Assembly: GCA_012934845.2 (NCBI GenBank)
Contig: WNNJ02002550.1
Span: 1-64,000, forward strand
Source of the DNA: Pomphorhynchus laevis
Taxonomy: Eukaryota; Acanthocephala; Palaeacanthocephala; Echinorhynchida; Pomphorhynchidae
Direction: 5' to 3'
Length of the DNA stretch: 64,000 bases
Shown: one piece after another, positions 45,152 through 57,336 of the stretch
Position numbering within the stretch: position 1 is the stretch's first letter
How the letters are laid out: every line of letters starts with the position of its first letter
Notes under the pieces: generated by a model
The model's input: only the letters and a program-made list of their open reading frames with translations
Databases searched by the model: none
Told to the model about the DNA's origin: nothing
Translations under genes and position numbers: made by a program

Positions 45152-46382
45152 CCTTCAGATTGATGCTGTGCATTGCTGGTAATTTTGTAAAAGGTCTATC
45201 GGCGTATATCTTGATATCACCAAGTGATTTCTCACCCGGGACGGAATCTATCAAGCCAATTAGATCGGGATAAGATATCATAATATATTCAATTACATTA
45301 GCAGTCGGTATAACGATATGATTAGTACTCGTGTATTCGTCATTTTCATTAACCAACTGATTAGTAAATTCTGGCCATGTTTTACATCGATCGTAGTACA
45401 GCAAGTCTAGTCCTCTTGAAATTACTTTTCGTCCTCTATTTTTTTCTTCCTCATTCGTGTAGATACCGATTTTACACATAACATCAAATATAAATGTCGA
45501 CAACTGCATATTATGCTGTTTGATCAAATTTTTACGATGATTGTCAATGATTGGCTCATTTTCGGATATACTATAACGCTTTGTTGATTCTTGTATGCGC
45601 TTCCGAATAGACATTTTGGGCTCAGTGCCAGCAGACGTCGACCGTATGTCTTCCTTACGTATTTTTGAAAATTTGACGTCCTCCTTTTTACGACGTGCTG
45701 CACAATTACATAATGTCGCGAATTTACTGTTTTCTGTACAACTGCTCTTCGATAACAAACCACGTCTTTTCTTGTCCTCGCCATGCTTCACATAACTTTC
45801 CGAAATTTGAGTACCATCCGAAGTCACCAACACAAATTCGTCATGGTTATGTGAAGGTTCTTTCCGATGCAACGATTCTCTTAGTATTTGTGGTTGCTTC
45901 CATCGTGTTGGCTTACTTATTCCTCCTTCAGCTATGATCTGTGACATATCACTTAGGCCGAGTTCGTAGGCAACATTTTTAGCATCTTCATCCGTTTCGA
46001 TAAGATATATTTTAGTTACTTCAGTGGTTTCTGTTTTTACGACCTTTGTTACTTTCCGTTTTGTATTGGGATCCTCGGAAATATATGATTTTGTTTCAAT
46101 TTTGCGTTGAATGTGTTGATCACCGTGTTCTTTTACAGTACGTACAACCTCAACATCGTCAGTGTCGCCATAAGAATGTGATAATTTACTACCCATCGCA
46201 TTACTGCTTCCATCAATGGTACGAGTATCACCCTCTTCGATTTCTCTTCGACGGGCATTTACAGCTTCTAACGCTTCTCTTTCAGCACATAAGATAACAT
46301 CATGTTCATTGTGATCAAGAAAGGTTACTTCAACGGGACTGTCGATTTCAATACTTCGAACCTTTCGGCGTTCTCTGTTCAT
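45152..46382 (-). CDS. Unrecognised large protein, first coding exon (exon A)
   Basis: ATG 46382 follows an in-frame TAA at 46389-46391, so it is the first possible start. The frame runs 410 codons to AAGG|GTAAGC (donor at 45151), phase 1, which fits the exon B acceptor at 40160. If unspliced, the frame would continue another 50 Lys-rich codons to a stop at 44994, giving a 462-residue protein. Features: a charged helix EREALEAVNARRREIEEG, a Thr/Lys/Val-rich stretch KVTKVVKTETTEVTK, a C-x-C motif with basic tail (TLCNCAARRKKE) like those in exon B, and a helical module near the end (GLDLLYYDRCKTWPEF...VIEYIMISYPDLIGLI) that resembles exon B modules. These shared traits support one gene. Function unknown. 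Confidence 0.75.
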
Positions 46383-46797
46383 TATTATTTATCAAAAATG
46401 TCAACAATAGATAAGAAACGGCGGCAAATGTTTAGTCTACAGCAGGTAAAGGGTGTCGATGAGCACTTCAAACAATTTTTGATTAAAACAAAATTCGATT
46501 AAAATGAGCTAGAATACAGTAGTTTAGTTGTGCACGCGTAAGATAAACCAAAGAAGGCTTTATTTAAAGGATGATAATCGGTCAGCAACAGTAATCAGTA
46601 ATCAAAAGTGTTAGTTACCTCTAAATTTAAAACCAAAATTATATTAACATATTGAAAATTAGGACATTTACTGTAAAATTTGTAAATTCAAATGAGTTAG
46701 TTATTCGTTTTATTTTGACTCGAAATTTACACGGATTAATACGCACTGATGTTTTGATATTTTTATAATTTAATTTGATGATGATGATTTTGTGAAT
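46383..46797. other. Divergent upstream region with a candidate plus-strand first exon
   Basis: ATG at 46399 on the plus strand lies only 16 bases from the minus-strand ATG. It reads MSTIDKKRRQMFSLQQ and is followed by GTAAAG (donor at 46447). The next acceptor (GAATGCAG at 46802) would not join it in the frame used by the downstream ORF. It could be a short first exon or part of the LINE 5' region. Confidence 0.3.
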
Positions 46798-49700
46798 GCA
46801 GACTTGTCCCTCCCAGAGCGTGAGATTCAAAGATCGTTACGGGAAGAACTTCATCAGAAACGTGTTGAAAATCCTAACATTGTTTATCGCATTAAAGATT
46901 GTCGCGTAGTGCCAAGTTATTCCAAAAAGGCTACCGAAGAGAATAAATCTGGGGCTGAAGAGATATCCATATGACTAGCCCAAGATAGTATTCGAACTTA
47001 CTTCCAGACCAATAAGTCAAATTTACTCCGATTACTCCTATTTAATGTTGAGGGACTAAATTATTTAATATCAGCGGGCATAACTTCCTGGTTTTCTTCG
47101 TTTGATTTAATAGTCCTTACTGAAACTCTTTCAACTCAATTGGTGTCTTTACCTAACTATTACACTTTTAATATCCCAGCATCGTTGGGTAACCGTGGTC
47201 GACCCTTCGGTGGCGTGTCCATTGCTGTTAGTTCAAGCTTTACAAACTGGGAAGTTAAAAAGTCATCTAACGTAATATGTATAGTTTCATGTAGTATTCT
47301 TTTAATAGGTTGCTATTTTAACCCATTGATGTCGGCTTGTGATATCATCGATGAAGTTTCGCCTTTTTTAAGTGATTTATCTTCTGAAAATTCCATAATC
47401 GTTGCGGGAGATTTTAATGCACGTTTCATGAACCCTATCCCATCTAAACTTAAGCAACTGTTATACTTTTTTAGTGAGTTTGGTCTTGAGTTGCACGTAC
47501 CCGTAGAAGGATGGACTTATGAGTCTCACAATGGGCGAAGTTGCATCGATTTCATATTTACAAATGTTAGCGTCAAAAAGGTTAAACTGGAGATTGCATC
47601 CGAATGGGCTCTACTCCGCAAACACAAACCTGTATCTTTCATTCTAGAAAATCATATTAACACGCCAATAGAGAAATCCTTGCCTTCACAAATTAGCAGA
47701 AAACTTTGTTTCAGGAATTTGAATCATAATATGATTAAAGACGCAGTAGATCTTCTAAATGCATTTGAAATAGAAGCAAGTTTCTCCAAAATCAGTGAAT
47801 GCCTTCTCACCGCATGTCATCCACTCTCTAATCGCAATTCTCAACATTATGGGAACAAGATACATCGTAAGCCAATACACCTTGTACAGCTACGGAGAAA
47901 GCTCATATTTATGGGCAGAAGCCGGCGGTTTGATCATGATATTAATACGAATTTTATTTTCTTACGGCGTGTGTATTGTACGATGTTATCAAAATTTCGC
48001 GAATCAATATTATTAGAGGAAGAATACAAACGCTTGCGACAAGCAGAACGATGCCCCTGGAAACTGCAAAGAAAAAACAATGTTAGTACCTCCGGCATCC
48101 CGATGAACCGTTGGTTTAAGCACTTTAACGATATTCTCGTTAATTCACATGACCTCCCAATGTGTCGTAATAATAATGCGCTGATAACACTGTCATGCTT
48201 GGACAGTGACAATGACCAACTAAATGCTCCATTTTCATTACCCGAATTGGAACTTGCTCTCTTTTCTATGTCTAATAATAAGGCGGCCGGCCCTGACCAA
48301 CTTCGTGTTGAACAAATTAAAGATTTCTTTTATTTATTATCGAGTTATTGGCTACATTTATTCAATTGTATCCTATACGGTTATCAAATGCCGGTGTCAT
48401 GGAAGCAAGCTGTAATAAAAATCATGTATAAGGGTAAAGGGGATATAAGTGATACCAACTCGTACTGTGGAATTGCCCTGCTAAACCATACCTATAAATT
48501 TTTGTCCACTCTTATAACCAATCGATTATCGAAACACCGTGATTATCTGTTGCCGCCAGAACAATTTGGTTTCCGACCTCACCGATCAACGGTGGATGCA
48601 ATCAAGGTAGTTCGTGAACAAGTGTTATTACAATTCGAACGCAAGAGTCATTTATATGCTATCTTTGTTGACTTTAAAAAAGCCTTTGATTCGGTTAATC
48701 GAGAAATACTCACCCGTAAATTGTCGATGGATTTCCGGATATCTGGTCGTATGCTGAAACTCTTAGGCAATATCCTCTATGCCAATTCATTAAATGTCTT
48801 CGACGGACTTACTTCATCAGACACAATAATTGCTAGCCGCGGTGTGATGCAGGGAGATCCGCTCAGCCCTATCCTTTTCTCCGTTTATATCCATGATTTG
48901 CCGTCTCATCTGAGAAACGAATGTCAAACTTCAAGTTCTGTTCTTTACGCGGACGACTTAGTTATTCTAACGAAAGATCTGGAATCGGCTCAAAACGTAA
49001 CCACTGCTCTAGCTAACTACTGTTCAAATAATCTAATTGAAGTCAATATCGATAAAACAAAGGTAGTAAAGTTTCGTAAAGGTGGCAGATTGTGCTCACA
49101 TGACGAGATTAGTTTAAACAGCAGGAAGGTAGAGTTCAGTAATCAATACACGTATTTGGGGATGCTATTGACAAGTAGGTGGTCTTTTAAGCTTCATATC
49201 GAAAAGAAATGTGCGAAAATCGTCATAGCCACTTCGCGAGTTAAATGTTTAGGTAAGCTTTCCTTTGGTGGTGCTCTTCAGTATTTTCATGTCATGCTTC
49301 TACCGATTTTGTCGTACGCGCTTTCAGCAATCTGGACGGACCTCACGACGGCTAATTTTGCGCAGATCGACAAATGTAAAGGCAGATTCATTAAGCGTGT
49401 TGTAGGCGTCTCTCCAAAGTGCTCGACGACTGCGGTTTATGTTTTATCTAAAGTCGAGTTATGTACGGAGTATTTACGAAATATGATCGGAGCACAAGAT
49501 ACGGTACATTATATTCAAAATAAAAAAGACTTTACAGATAAGGTTAGCAAGCTAGATCATCATCTGTACACTTCACCAGTTAATACGCAAACGAGTTGGC
49601 AGTCTCCGTGTGCTTCTAAACGCCCCCTCGTTTGGAGGGTTTCTTTACACGGATATCACGACAAGTTTTGTTGCACTCGCATACCTGTCCATAAACGTGG

Positions 49701-49824
49701 AGTTTCGTGTGTGTGTTTTTTCTGTGGTGATAGATGTGAGTCTTTATCCCACGTATTTGAGTGCCCGGTGTTAGCGCAAAAATCTTTGAAGGAGATCGAT
49801 AGGTTAAGTTTACGGCTAACCTGA
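46798..49824 (+). CDS. APE-type LINE (endonuclease plus reverse transcriptase), nearly intact
   Basis: From 46975 the frame is open for 950 codons to a stop at 49824; no ATG begins it. In the same frame, upstream of a TGA at 46972-46974, about 58 codons (LSLPEREIQRSLREEL..., then Lys/Ser-rich) are open. They may be the element's own N-terminus cut by that stop. Endonuclease: LLLFNVEGL, DLIVLTET, GGVSIAV, VAGDFNAR (about 47400) and CIDFIFTN. RT: SNNKAAGPDQ (48270), EQFGFRPHRST (48560), FVDFKKAFDS (48664), GVMQGDPLSP (48841) and VLYADDLVIL (48940). A C-terminal finger CFFCGDRCESLSHVFEC lies at 49717. After the stop, another frame continues with LINLLNFFCLLG, suggesting a frameshift near 49810. 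It nicks DNA and copies its RNA at the nick. Clade not assigned. Confidence 0.9.
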
Positions 49825-52800
49825 TAAACCTGCTAAATTTCTTTTGCCTGTTGGGAACTAGCGGTGGACTATCAAATATTGATATTATCTCAAATGAAGT
49901 CGTTGCACAATGTTTTATTTAATTTCTTTCATTTGGCCAAGTCGAGAGACGCAGTGCCCTAATAAATTTCCTCTACATAATTTAATTTGATTACAACATT
50001 ATATAATTCTTAAATATTACATTTATATTAATAATATAAATGTAATATTTAAGAATTATATATTTAATTATATATTTATTAGATAATAAATATATTAATA
50101 ATATATTTATTATCAACCATTAACAAATAAAATAGCTTAAACTAATATTACATATTTTGTAACTCCCTATTTAAAAATGTATCTAAAAATGAGAATATTT
50201 TAATATTAAAGAGAATTTATATAGCCAAGTGAACTTATTAATATACCATGAATTAGAAATTAGATTAGTGGTCATTAGAAGGAACTGATCTCTTATTAGG
50301 TTTTCATCTATTTATCAGCCCAAACCTTTTAAGTTAAATACCAGTAATAAGATTTTTTGAGATAAAAAATACTGAAGAGCGTGGTTGCGCTAACTAAACA
50401 AACCCTGTTTTTGAATGTAAATATTTTCACTTTTAAAATTTATTTATATCACAAAATGTAGCTTCATTTAAGTGATTTAATTTGCCATAACATAGCCCGC
50501 TGCTATGCTGTATTGCTGAGTATAAGCCGCAGCATGATAGCATAGATGCTTGTGCTTAAGACCTCCAATATTAATTCTAATACATGTTATATTATCTATT
50601 TATCATTTCATAAAAATTCTAGCTTGAAAATTTTTTCTCAGAAAATCTGAATTAAACAAATCGGATCAGATGTAAAGTTTAAAAGCTAAATATTTTAATC
50701 TAAAGATTTTCTATAATTCTGATTTTTATAAGTTTAGATTTTTTATAACTCAATTTTAATGAATTAATATTAATATACCATGTATTAGAAGTAAGATCAG
50801 CAGTTATCATAAGGTACTGCTATCTTATTAAGTTTTGGATCATCTATTCAACAGCTACGCCAAATACAAGATGCAATTTTGGCAAATTATAAGTTTGACA
50901 GATCAATAAAACGTGATATGAATACGTTTTTAAGTTTATATTTAAGATTCTATACATTAACGTTGGTATATATTCTATCTACCAACGTGTTTGTCTATAG
51001 AGATTACAATAAAATGTAAAATTATCTTTTGTATAAATTTAAAAAAAAATTAATTCATAAATTAAAAAATTTATTTTTTAATTATAAATTAAATTTTTAT
51101 AAATTATGCTGATATTTCAACGAATTAATTAATATTAACACTTAATTAATAATTAGTTTGCTCTTAAACTTAGATTAGTAAAATGTAAATAAGTTATTGG
51201 ACTGCTCTATACAATTATTTAATGTGCAATTTACAACGAATGATATAGTCTACGAAAGTAATTTGCGTTTGCAATAATCTAAAGTGTTCAAAATACTAAT
51301 TGCATGAATTTTTATTTAATCAATAGTAAATATTATAAATTATATAGTCATTATATTTTAATTGAATGCTCTTTATGAATATGCAAATAATTCGGTCTAT
51401 GAATATATTAACAATTTTTCGGCATCGATAAATAATATTATTAGTTTTATAAATTTAATATTCCGATAATTAAATATAAAAATTTCGTGATGAATTTTAG
51501 CGATTCAAGTAGATTTTCATGCTCTTCAAGATCTCATCGCTAAGAATAGCATAATTATATTTTAGAGGATTTAATCTCCACGAATTTGATATTATAATAT
51601 CAAATTAATATTAATTTGATATTTTGAAAATATTAAACCTTATTCATGTTTTCAAATTAAATCATTTATCTATCGACACATTTAATTTCATATTAAATTG
51701 GAATGCCATCTTTAGGATATAGAAATTAAACATTTCTTCATTATTTCGTTCTATAAAAGGTAAGAATAAATACGACTATTTGGTTATTGTTTTATATTTA
51801 CATGAAATTGTTAATTAAAACACCATGCATGTTAATTTGCAATAAAAGAGTTAAGTCTTAAGTGTTTAAAATAAGTATATTTAAAGTGGATTTATATTTA
51901 CATTTCAATAGAAACAACTTGAATGCCTAACTACTTACAAACATTAGCTATTTTCTCCTGTATTGACATTGTCATCACTCAAAGCCATTGTAGAATTACG
52001 TAATAAGATTTTATGGGCATTGTGACATTTTTAAAAACTGACGAAAATGTGTTCTCACTAGAATTCAATAAATGATTTGCTACTGCTCAACTAGTTAAAT
52101 TGCAGTCGCGGTTCAATAATTGAAATTACAAATAAATGCAATCAACAAAAGTTCATTAGTTAATATCAGACACAAACTATATTTGTCAGTTGATATCATA
52201 CAATATCTATCTTTGGTAGCTGGTGCCAGACATCTCTATACATTCAGTGAATAAATTAACTCAAAAATGAAATTGTTGGATATTTTTTGATAGCCAATGC
52301 AATAAAAATATATTTGCTTATATCGAAATATTTAAAGAACTTAAAACATCATCTACATTAATTAATTTTAGTTTGACCACAAATACATCATATATAGTAG
52401 CATAGAGTCATTGTTGATTGTTAATAGCATTGAAATAGAAGTTAGCATTTTTTATGAAGTAAGTTGACTGTTTAACAAATTATTTTGCCTTTAATTAATA
52501 CCAATTGACTTTGAACGATGATTTACAAGGAATACATGATGAAAAAGGAATGTGTTAGGATATTATTCTCATCTGGCAAACGAATAGTAGCACAAATCGA
52601 TAAAAAGTATTTATGTTATGAGAAGTTCTTTCAGATTTCTACAAAAATTTGTGTCAATATTGACAGTGCGCATTCAACTTTGTAAATATATCAGATTACC
52701 AAAGGTAAACTTAATTCATCCGCATTAATAATTATCACATTTAGTAAAACATTTTTAATATAAAATGTAGTTACATCATAAATCTACTCGATTTCAAACC

Positions 52801-53884
52801 ATTCTAGCTAAAAGTTTCTTAAATTTTATAATGGAAGTAAACGAAAATTTTATTGAATTTTATTGTAAATCCAATGAATTTGAGATCGTATTTTCAGGCT
52901 AAAGACGAAGGAGTATATTATATTAAACAATAAAATGCATCTATTGCCATGCCCAGTCAATAAATGTTAATTTAGCTTCCTGTCGTGCAAATGAGGATAT
53001 TAAAATGATAGTTCAAATTTCATAGTTATAAAAATACAACTTACTGTAATGCTATTTTTAGTGAAAAGTAGTTAAGAGAATGGTCATGACGATAATTCTA
53101 CATATGCATGTAATACGCATTCTTTAGATACAAAAGTTGTAGCATATAGCCAATATAATTTACACTATAGACGCAATGTTGCTGCCATATCATTAATCAC
53201 ATGCTTTTCTGCTCATCTGATCGTTCAAATAAGCGTGTAGTAAACATACACACCTTTCCACTTTAATTAACAAATTCAACGTTAAAGTACATACAATTTG
53301 GTAAGAAGAATAAGCAATCTAGGAAGTAAATGACCTTTATTGTCCAATTTGTAGAATAAATGTTACAAATGGAATTACGTAATTACAGATTGTAGAATTC
53401 TTTCAATATTTACGGCAAATAAATAAGCAAGGAGTGTTCCTCTTCTTATAATATACAGACATACAGCATGATAAAGAGCTAAGGTTTATTAAAATAATAA
53501 AATATCAATTAAGCGTAAAATTGCTAGAATGAGAGATACATATGGGCAAATATCATTTAATCAGGACATTTGTGCCTTGAATTTTCTAACGAGAGGATGT
53601 AAAATCGGCCGGCATATGGTAATATTTACTGATCATTATTACAGAAAATTAGTTTCTTAATGATATAACAATTGCTATCTAGCGGCGGGGAGAAATTTAC
53701 CTTTCACATAAGACACCTTTTATAATTTACGTGGTAATCTAGTAAAATTTTTAGTCATTACTTAAATAGCATTAATTTACAGAAACATTTACGAATACCA
53801 AAAGGTACTCTTCTGACACAAAAGGAAAGGGTTAAAGAAATTAAATATATATATACTAATAGAAAATTAGTACAAAAAATACAA
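49825..53884. other. Long AT-rich region, one pair of direct repeats
   Basis: The first about 150 bases are the LINE 3' region. Segments of about 80 bases starting ATACCATGAATTAGAA (about 50245) and ATACCATGTATTAGAA (about 50778) are diverged direct repeats. No exon or RNA gene could be supported in the remaining 3 kb. Confidence 0.6.
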
Positions 53885-54540
53885 TATTTTATTCAAATAT
53901 TGAGAATTTTCGATAGTCAACCGCTATCATCATATAATTTAATGAATTATGATTTTATTTTATTGCCACTTATTATTTGACATCTGCTTAAAAACGAAAT
54001 GTTTTGAGAAAGATTAAAACATTACATCGGAAATAAAAATGATTAAACATTAAAATATATATGAGGACAATATAGATACATTATGCAGTATTTCGTGAAT
54101 AGATACAATACGTTATTAATTAGTGGAGATAGTGAAATAAAAATAAATTATTTTATTTAAATATCGAGAATTTTCGATAGTCAACTGTATGATTTATCCT
54201 GATGTGTGCTATCCTAGTAGTACAATTTATTCTTATGATGATATCAGTTGACTATCGAAAATTCTCGATATTTTAATCAAATAATTTTTTAATTCACTCC
54301 ACTGATTAATAACAGAAATTCTACCTATTAAAAAGTAAAAATAAAAATTCGCATCGAAATTGGTGATTGATTATAGATTTGTTTCGGTATTTCTATCACT
54401 AGAATCGAAGTAGGCAATCAGACTATTGACAGACTGTACCTTCCGTTTTATTCGAGTAATTTATTCAAAATTTTTTGTACACTATTATCCTAATGATGAA
54501 AGCAGTTGGCTATCGAAAATTCTCGATATTTAAATAAAAT
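53885..54540. repeat. Two nested pairs of inverted repeats around GAATTTTCGATAGTCAAC
   Basis: Left-type arms lie near 53895 and at 54159-54187; right-type arms lie at 54245-54273 and near 54503-54535. The inner pair is a perfect 29-base match (AAATATCGAGAATTTTCGAT...) around a 57-base spacer. The outer pair is slightly diverged. Each right arm is preceded by ATGATGA..., giving a hammerhead-like CTAATGATGA...GAAA at 54490-54517. Confidence 0.85.
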
Positions 54541-54910
54541 TTTGTATTTTACTCTTTTCACTAATAAATAACAGTATAAATTATATTAATTAAATATCAT
54601 TATATTTTTGTGCAGTGCACCGGCCATATTAAGGATCTAAGGGGAGGAAAACACTTAAGGCTTCAATTAAAATGAAAATTTAAATATATAAAAACAAATT
54701 TTTATTAGAATCTTTTAAACTCTTTTATTATGAGTCATGTAAATTGACTCCAACATTTTACGCTTGTACTTTATTATGTTATACTCCAACATGTTACTTT
54801 ATATTTTCTAAAATTTAGGAAATATTATCATATAATTATATTCTGGAATATTTCCATATTATATCTATTTATATTTATATAATTTTAAGTGTGAAGTGAA
54901 TTCGGATTTT
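54541..54910. other. AT-rich spacer, nothing recognised
   Basis: No coding, RNA or repeat feature seen apart from AT-rich runs. Confidence 0.5.
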
Positions 54911-55290
54911 AGTCTGATACATATTAAAAGGTTGTTACTGAACGACATGGCTCATGATAACAGATTGGCATATCCATTATATTTGCTAATAATTCATATG
55001 GCATATAATATTATTACATTATGGAATAATTTCATATTAATATGCACTAAACTATGTTTACTAAATATATATAAAGTATATTATATTTATATAAATATTT
55101 AGTCTGATACATATTAAAAGGTTGTTACTGAACGACATGGCTCATGATAACAGATTGGCATATCCATTATATTTGCTAATAATTCATATGGCATATAATA
55201 TTATTACATTATGGAATAATTTCATATTAATATGCACTAAACTATGTTTACTAAATATATATAAAGTATATTATATTTATATAAATATTT
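54911..55290. repeat. Perfect 190-bp tandem duplication
   Basis: 54911-55100 and 55101-55290 are identical by base-by-base reading (start AGTCTGATACATATTAAAAG, end ATATAAATATTT). Nothing else in the region is this well conserved, so it is very recent or an assembly artefact. The 68-codon frame beginning at 54896 lies in the first unit and has no coding signature. Confidence 0.97.
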
Positions 55291-56459
55291 ATATTATATA
55301 GTTTTTTATACTTTATTAGAAAGATTTAATTAAATATGAGATAAAATATCATTCGGAATATCTGTTGATGTTTATACATTGAACGAGTATGGCAATACGG
55401 TGTTCGGTACTGATAAAAGCAAAGATATTATATTTGATATTTATTTTATAAAATAAAGTTTTGGTATATCATCAAATTTAATTAAAAATACAGGTCCAGT
55501 GGCATTTGGATTTGTGTAAATTGCGATGTAAATTTGCGCCGCTTTTGTATTTTCTAGTGATACATGTTCAATCGATTATTTTTAATTTGATTATGTAATT
55601 ATCAAATAAAACTATACAAACTAGAAATAAAATAGATAAAATAATAAGAGCCTTAATTAAATTATCTTAATTTAATTTTAGAGCCTTAATTTAATTATAT
55701 TTAATTAAAACAAAAAATCTAAAAGTTGATATGCTGTATAATATTGCAAAATATAATATATATATAAATATATTGCAAATATAATTGCAAAATATTTCGC
55801 TTGTTTGAATAATTATTTAACAGCAAAATCAAAATTATGGGTAGGAAATTTTGATCAAAACAACTGTTTAATTATGTTTGTATGTGAAGGTGATTTTACA
55901 CTTTTATAAACTGTTTTAATGTCATATATAAGACATTAACAATATAGATATTTAAACATTAGTTAAGACATGCCATAATGTCTTATCTTAATGTTATATG
56001 CCTTATAATTAAATATTAAAAGATTAATTTTTTTATTATTTAATAAGGTACTTTTGTGAGAACGCAATAAAAACTCAAACAAATTTTAGGTAAGTAATTT
56101 AGAGTAGCTATATTAGAGTATTGTAGTGAAATTTAATGTTTATCATTTAATCATTTTTGATTAAATGATAATATAACAACTACCTTATAGCTACTAACTT
56201 ATGATTAAGGTAATATAGCAACTACCTTATAAGTAACGGGCATATAAAAGTTCCATTTAAATTTTGATTTATTTTCGTCATGATTCCTTAAATTATGTTT
56301 TTGTTCTTTACATTTGGAATATTGAATATTAACATACAAATGTAAAACGGATTGATTGCTTGATTTTATCTAAAATAGTGATCGAATTATTATGGTTGAT
56401 ATTATTATATTAATTATTATATAATTATTCTAATAATGGAATAGTTCTAATAGAACATT
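55291..56459. other. AT-rich stretch, nothing recognised
   Basis: Short local repeats only (for example ACTACCTTATA near 56180 and 56225). No gene seen. Confidence 0.5.
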
Positions 56460-56640
56460 TCGCAGGCTTCATTTTGAGTCCGACAGCATTGACCATCGAG
56501 AAACCATCTAGACATCTTTCTAGAGTATAGTTGCATCACTAGAACTATTCAATGAACGCTATATTGTGAAGTCGTCAGCGTACAGAAGACACTGTGAATT
56601 TATGACAGTGTCTTCTGAATAAAAAAATGAAACGAAAACT
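56460..56640 (-). pseudogene. Reverse transcriptase remnant (YADD region)
   Basis: On the minus strand 56610-56480 reads SQCLLYADDFTI, a stop, RSLNSSSDATIL, then further stops among MVSRWSM. The spacing of LYADD, the -SLNSSSDA- linker and a W about 20 residues later fits the palm of a LINE RT. It is only about 45 codons long and broken by at least three stops. Confidence 0.6.
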
Positions 56641-57336
56641 TATTCAATTTATGAATAGTACAAAATGAAGACTCAATTAACTGATCAGATTAAACCATGC
56701 ATTTTTATGTTATCAAAAGCGATATAAGGATTTAAAATGTCAACTTTTTAGCTGCTAAAGAGCTCAAAGTATATTTTATAGCTGCAAAATAACGATCGCC
56801 AACTAGACTTTAGAAATATCAACCTCTAAATGCAATACAGATTGAAATGAACATGAACTGATTAGCTGATCTAACGACGTTTTAGATAATCATTGCAGTC
56901 TCTAGACTGCAAAAAAGTCATTTCGTAAAATGCAAATTCATATTTAGCTATACTTTGTAAATGTAATTAGTTAATGTGAGCAGTAAATTCTGAATACGAA
57001 GTGGCAATGCGAAAAAAGATGGAATAAATGAGAAATGGACAGACATTTGAGAGGCCAAAATGTACATTAACAATAAATGGATCGCTGTCGTCAATAACTA
57101 TATCGCTTATAATATGCTCTTAATTTTAATTATCGAAAAACTCGTTAAATGTAAACTATAAAATGATATAAAACAAGGTATCTAAAATATGCGGGGATTT
57201 ATTGAATCGTCAAACACTTATTTTTAAATGTAAAATATCTACTTTGGTACTGCTTAGTACTGTAACATTATGTGATATATAATAATAAAATTTTCGTTTA
57301 ATAATAAATTTTTTAAAACAAAAAGGCAGTAGCTAC

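Noticed and set aside
45524-46502. Plus- and minus-strand frames of 66-86 codons
   Set aside because: They are shadows of exon A of the large minus-strand gene.
54896-55102. 68-codon plus frame
   Set aside because: It falls inside the tandem duplication and is AT-driven with no conserved features.
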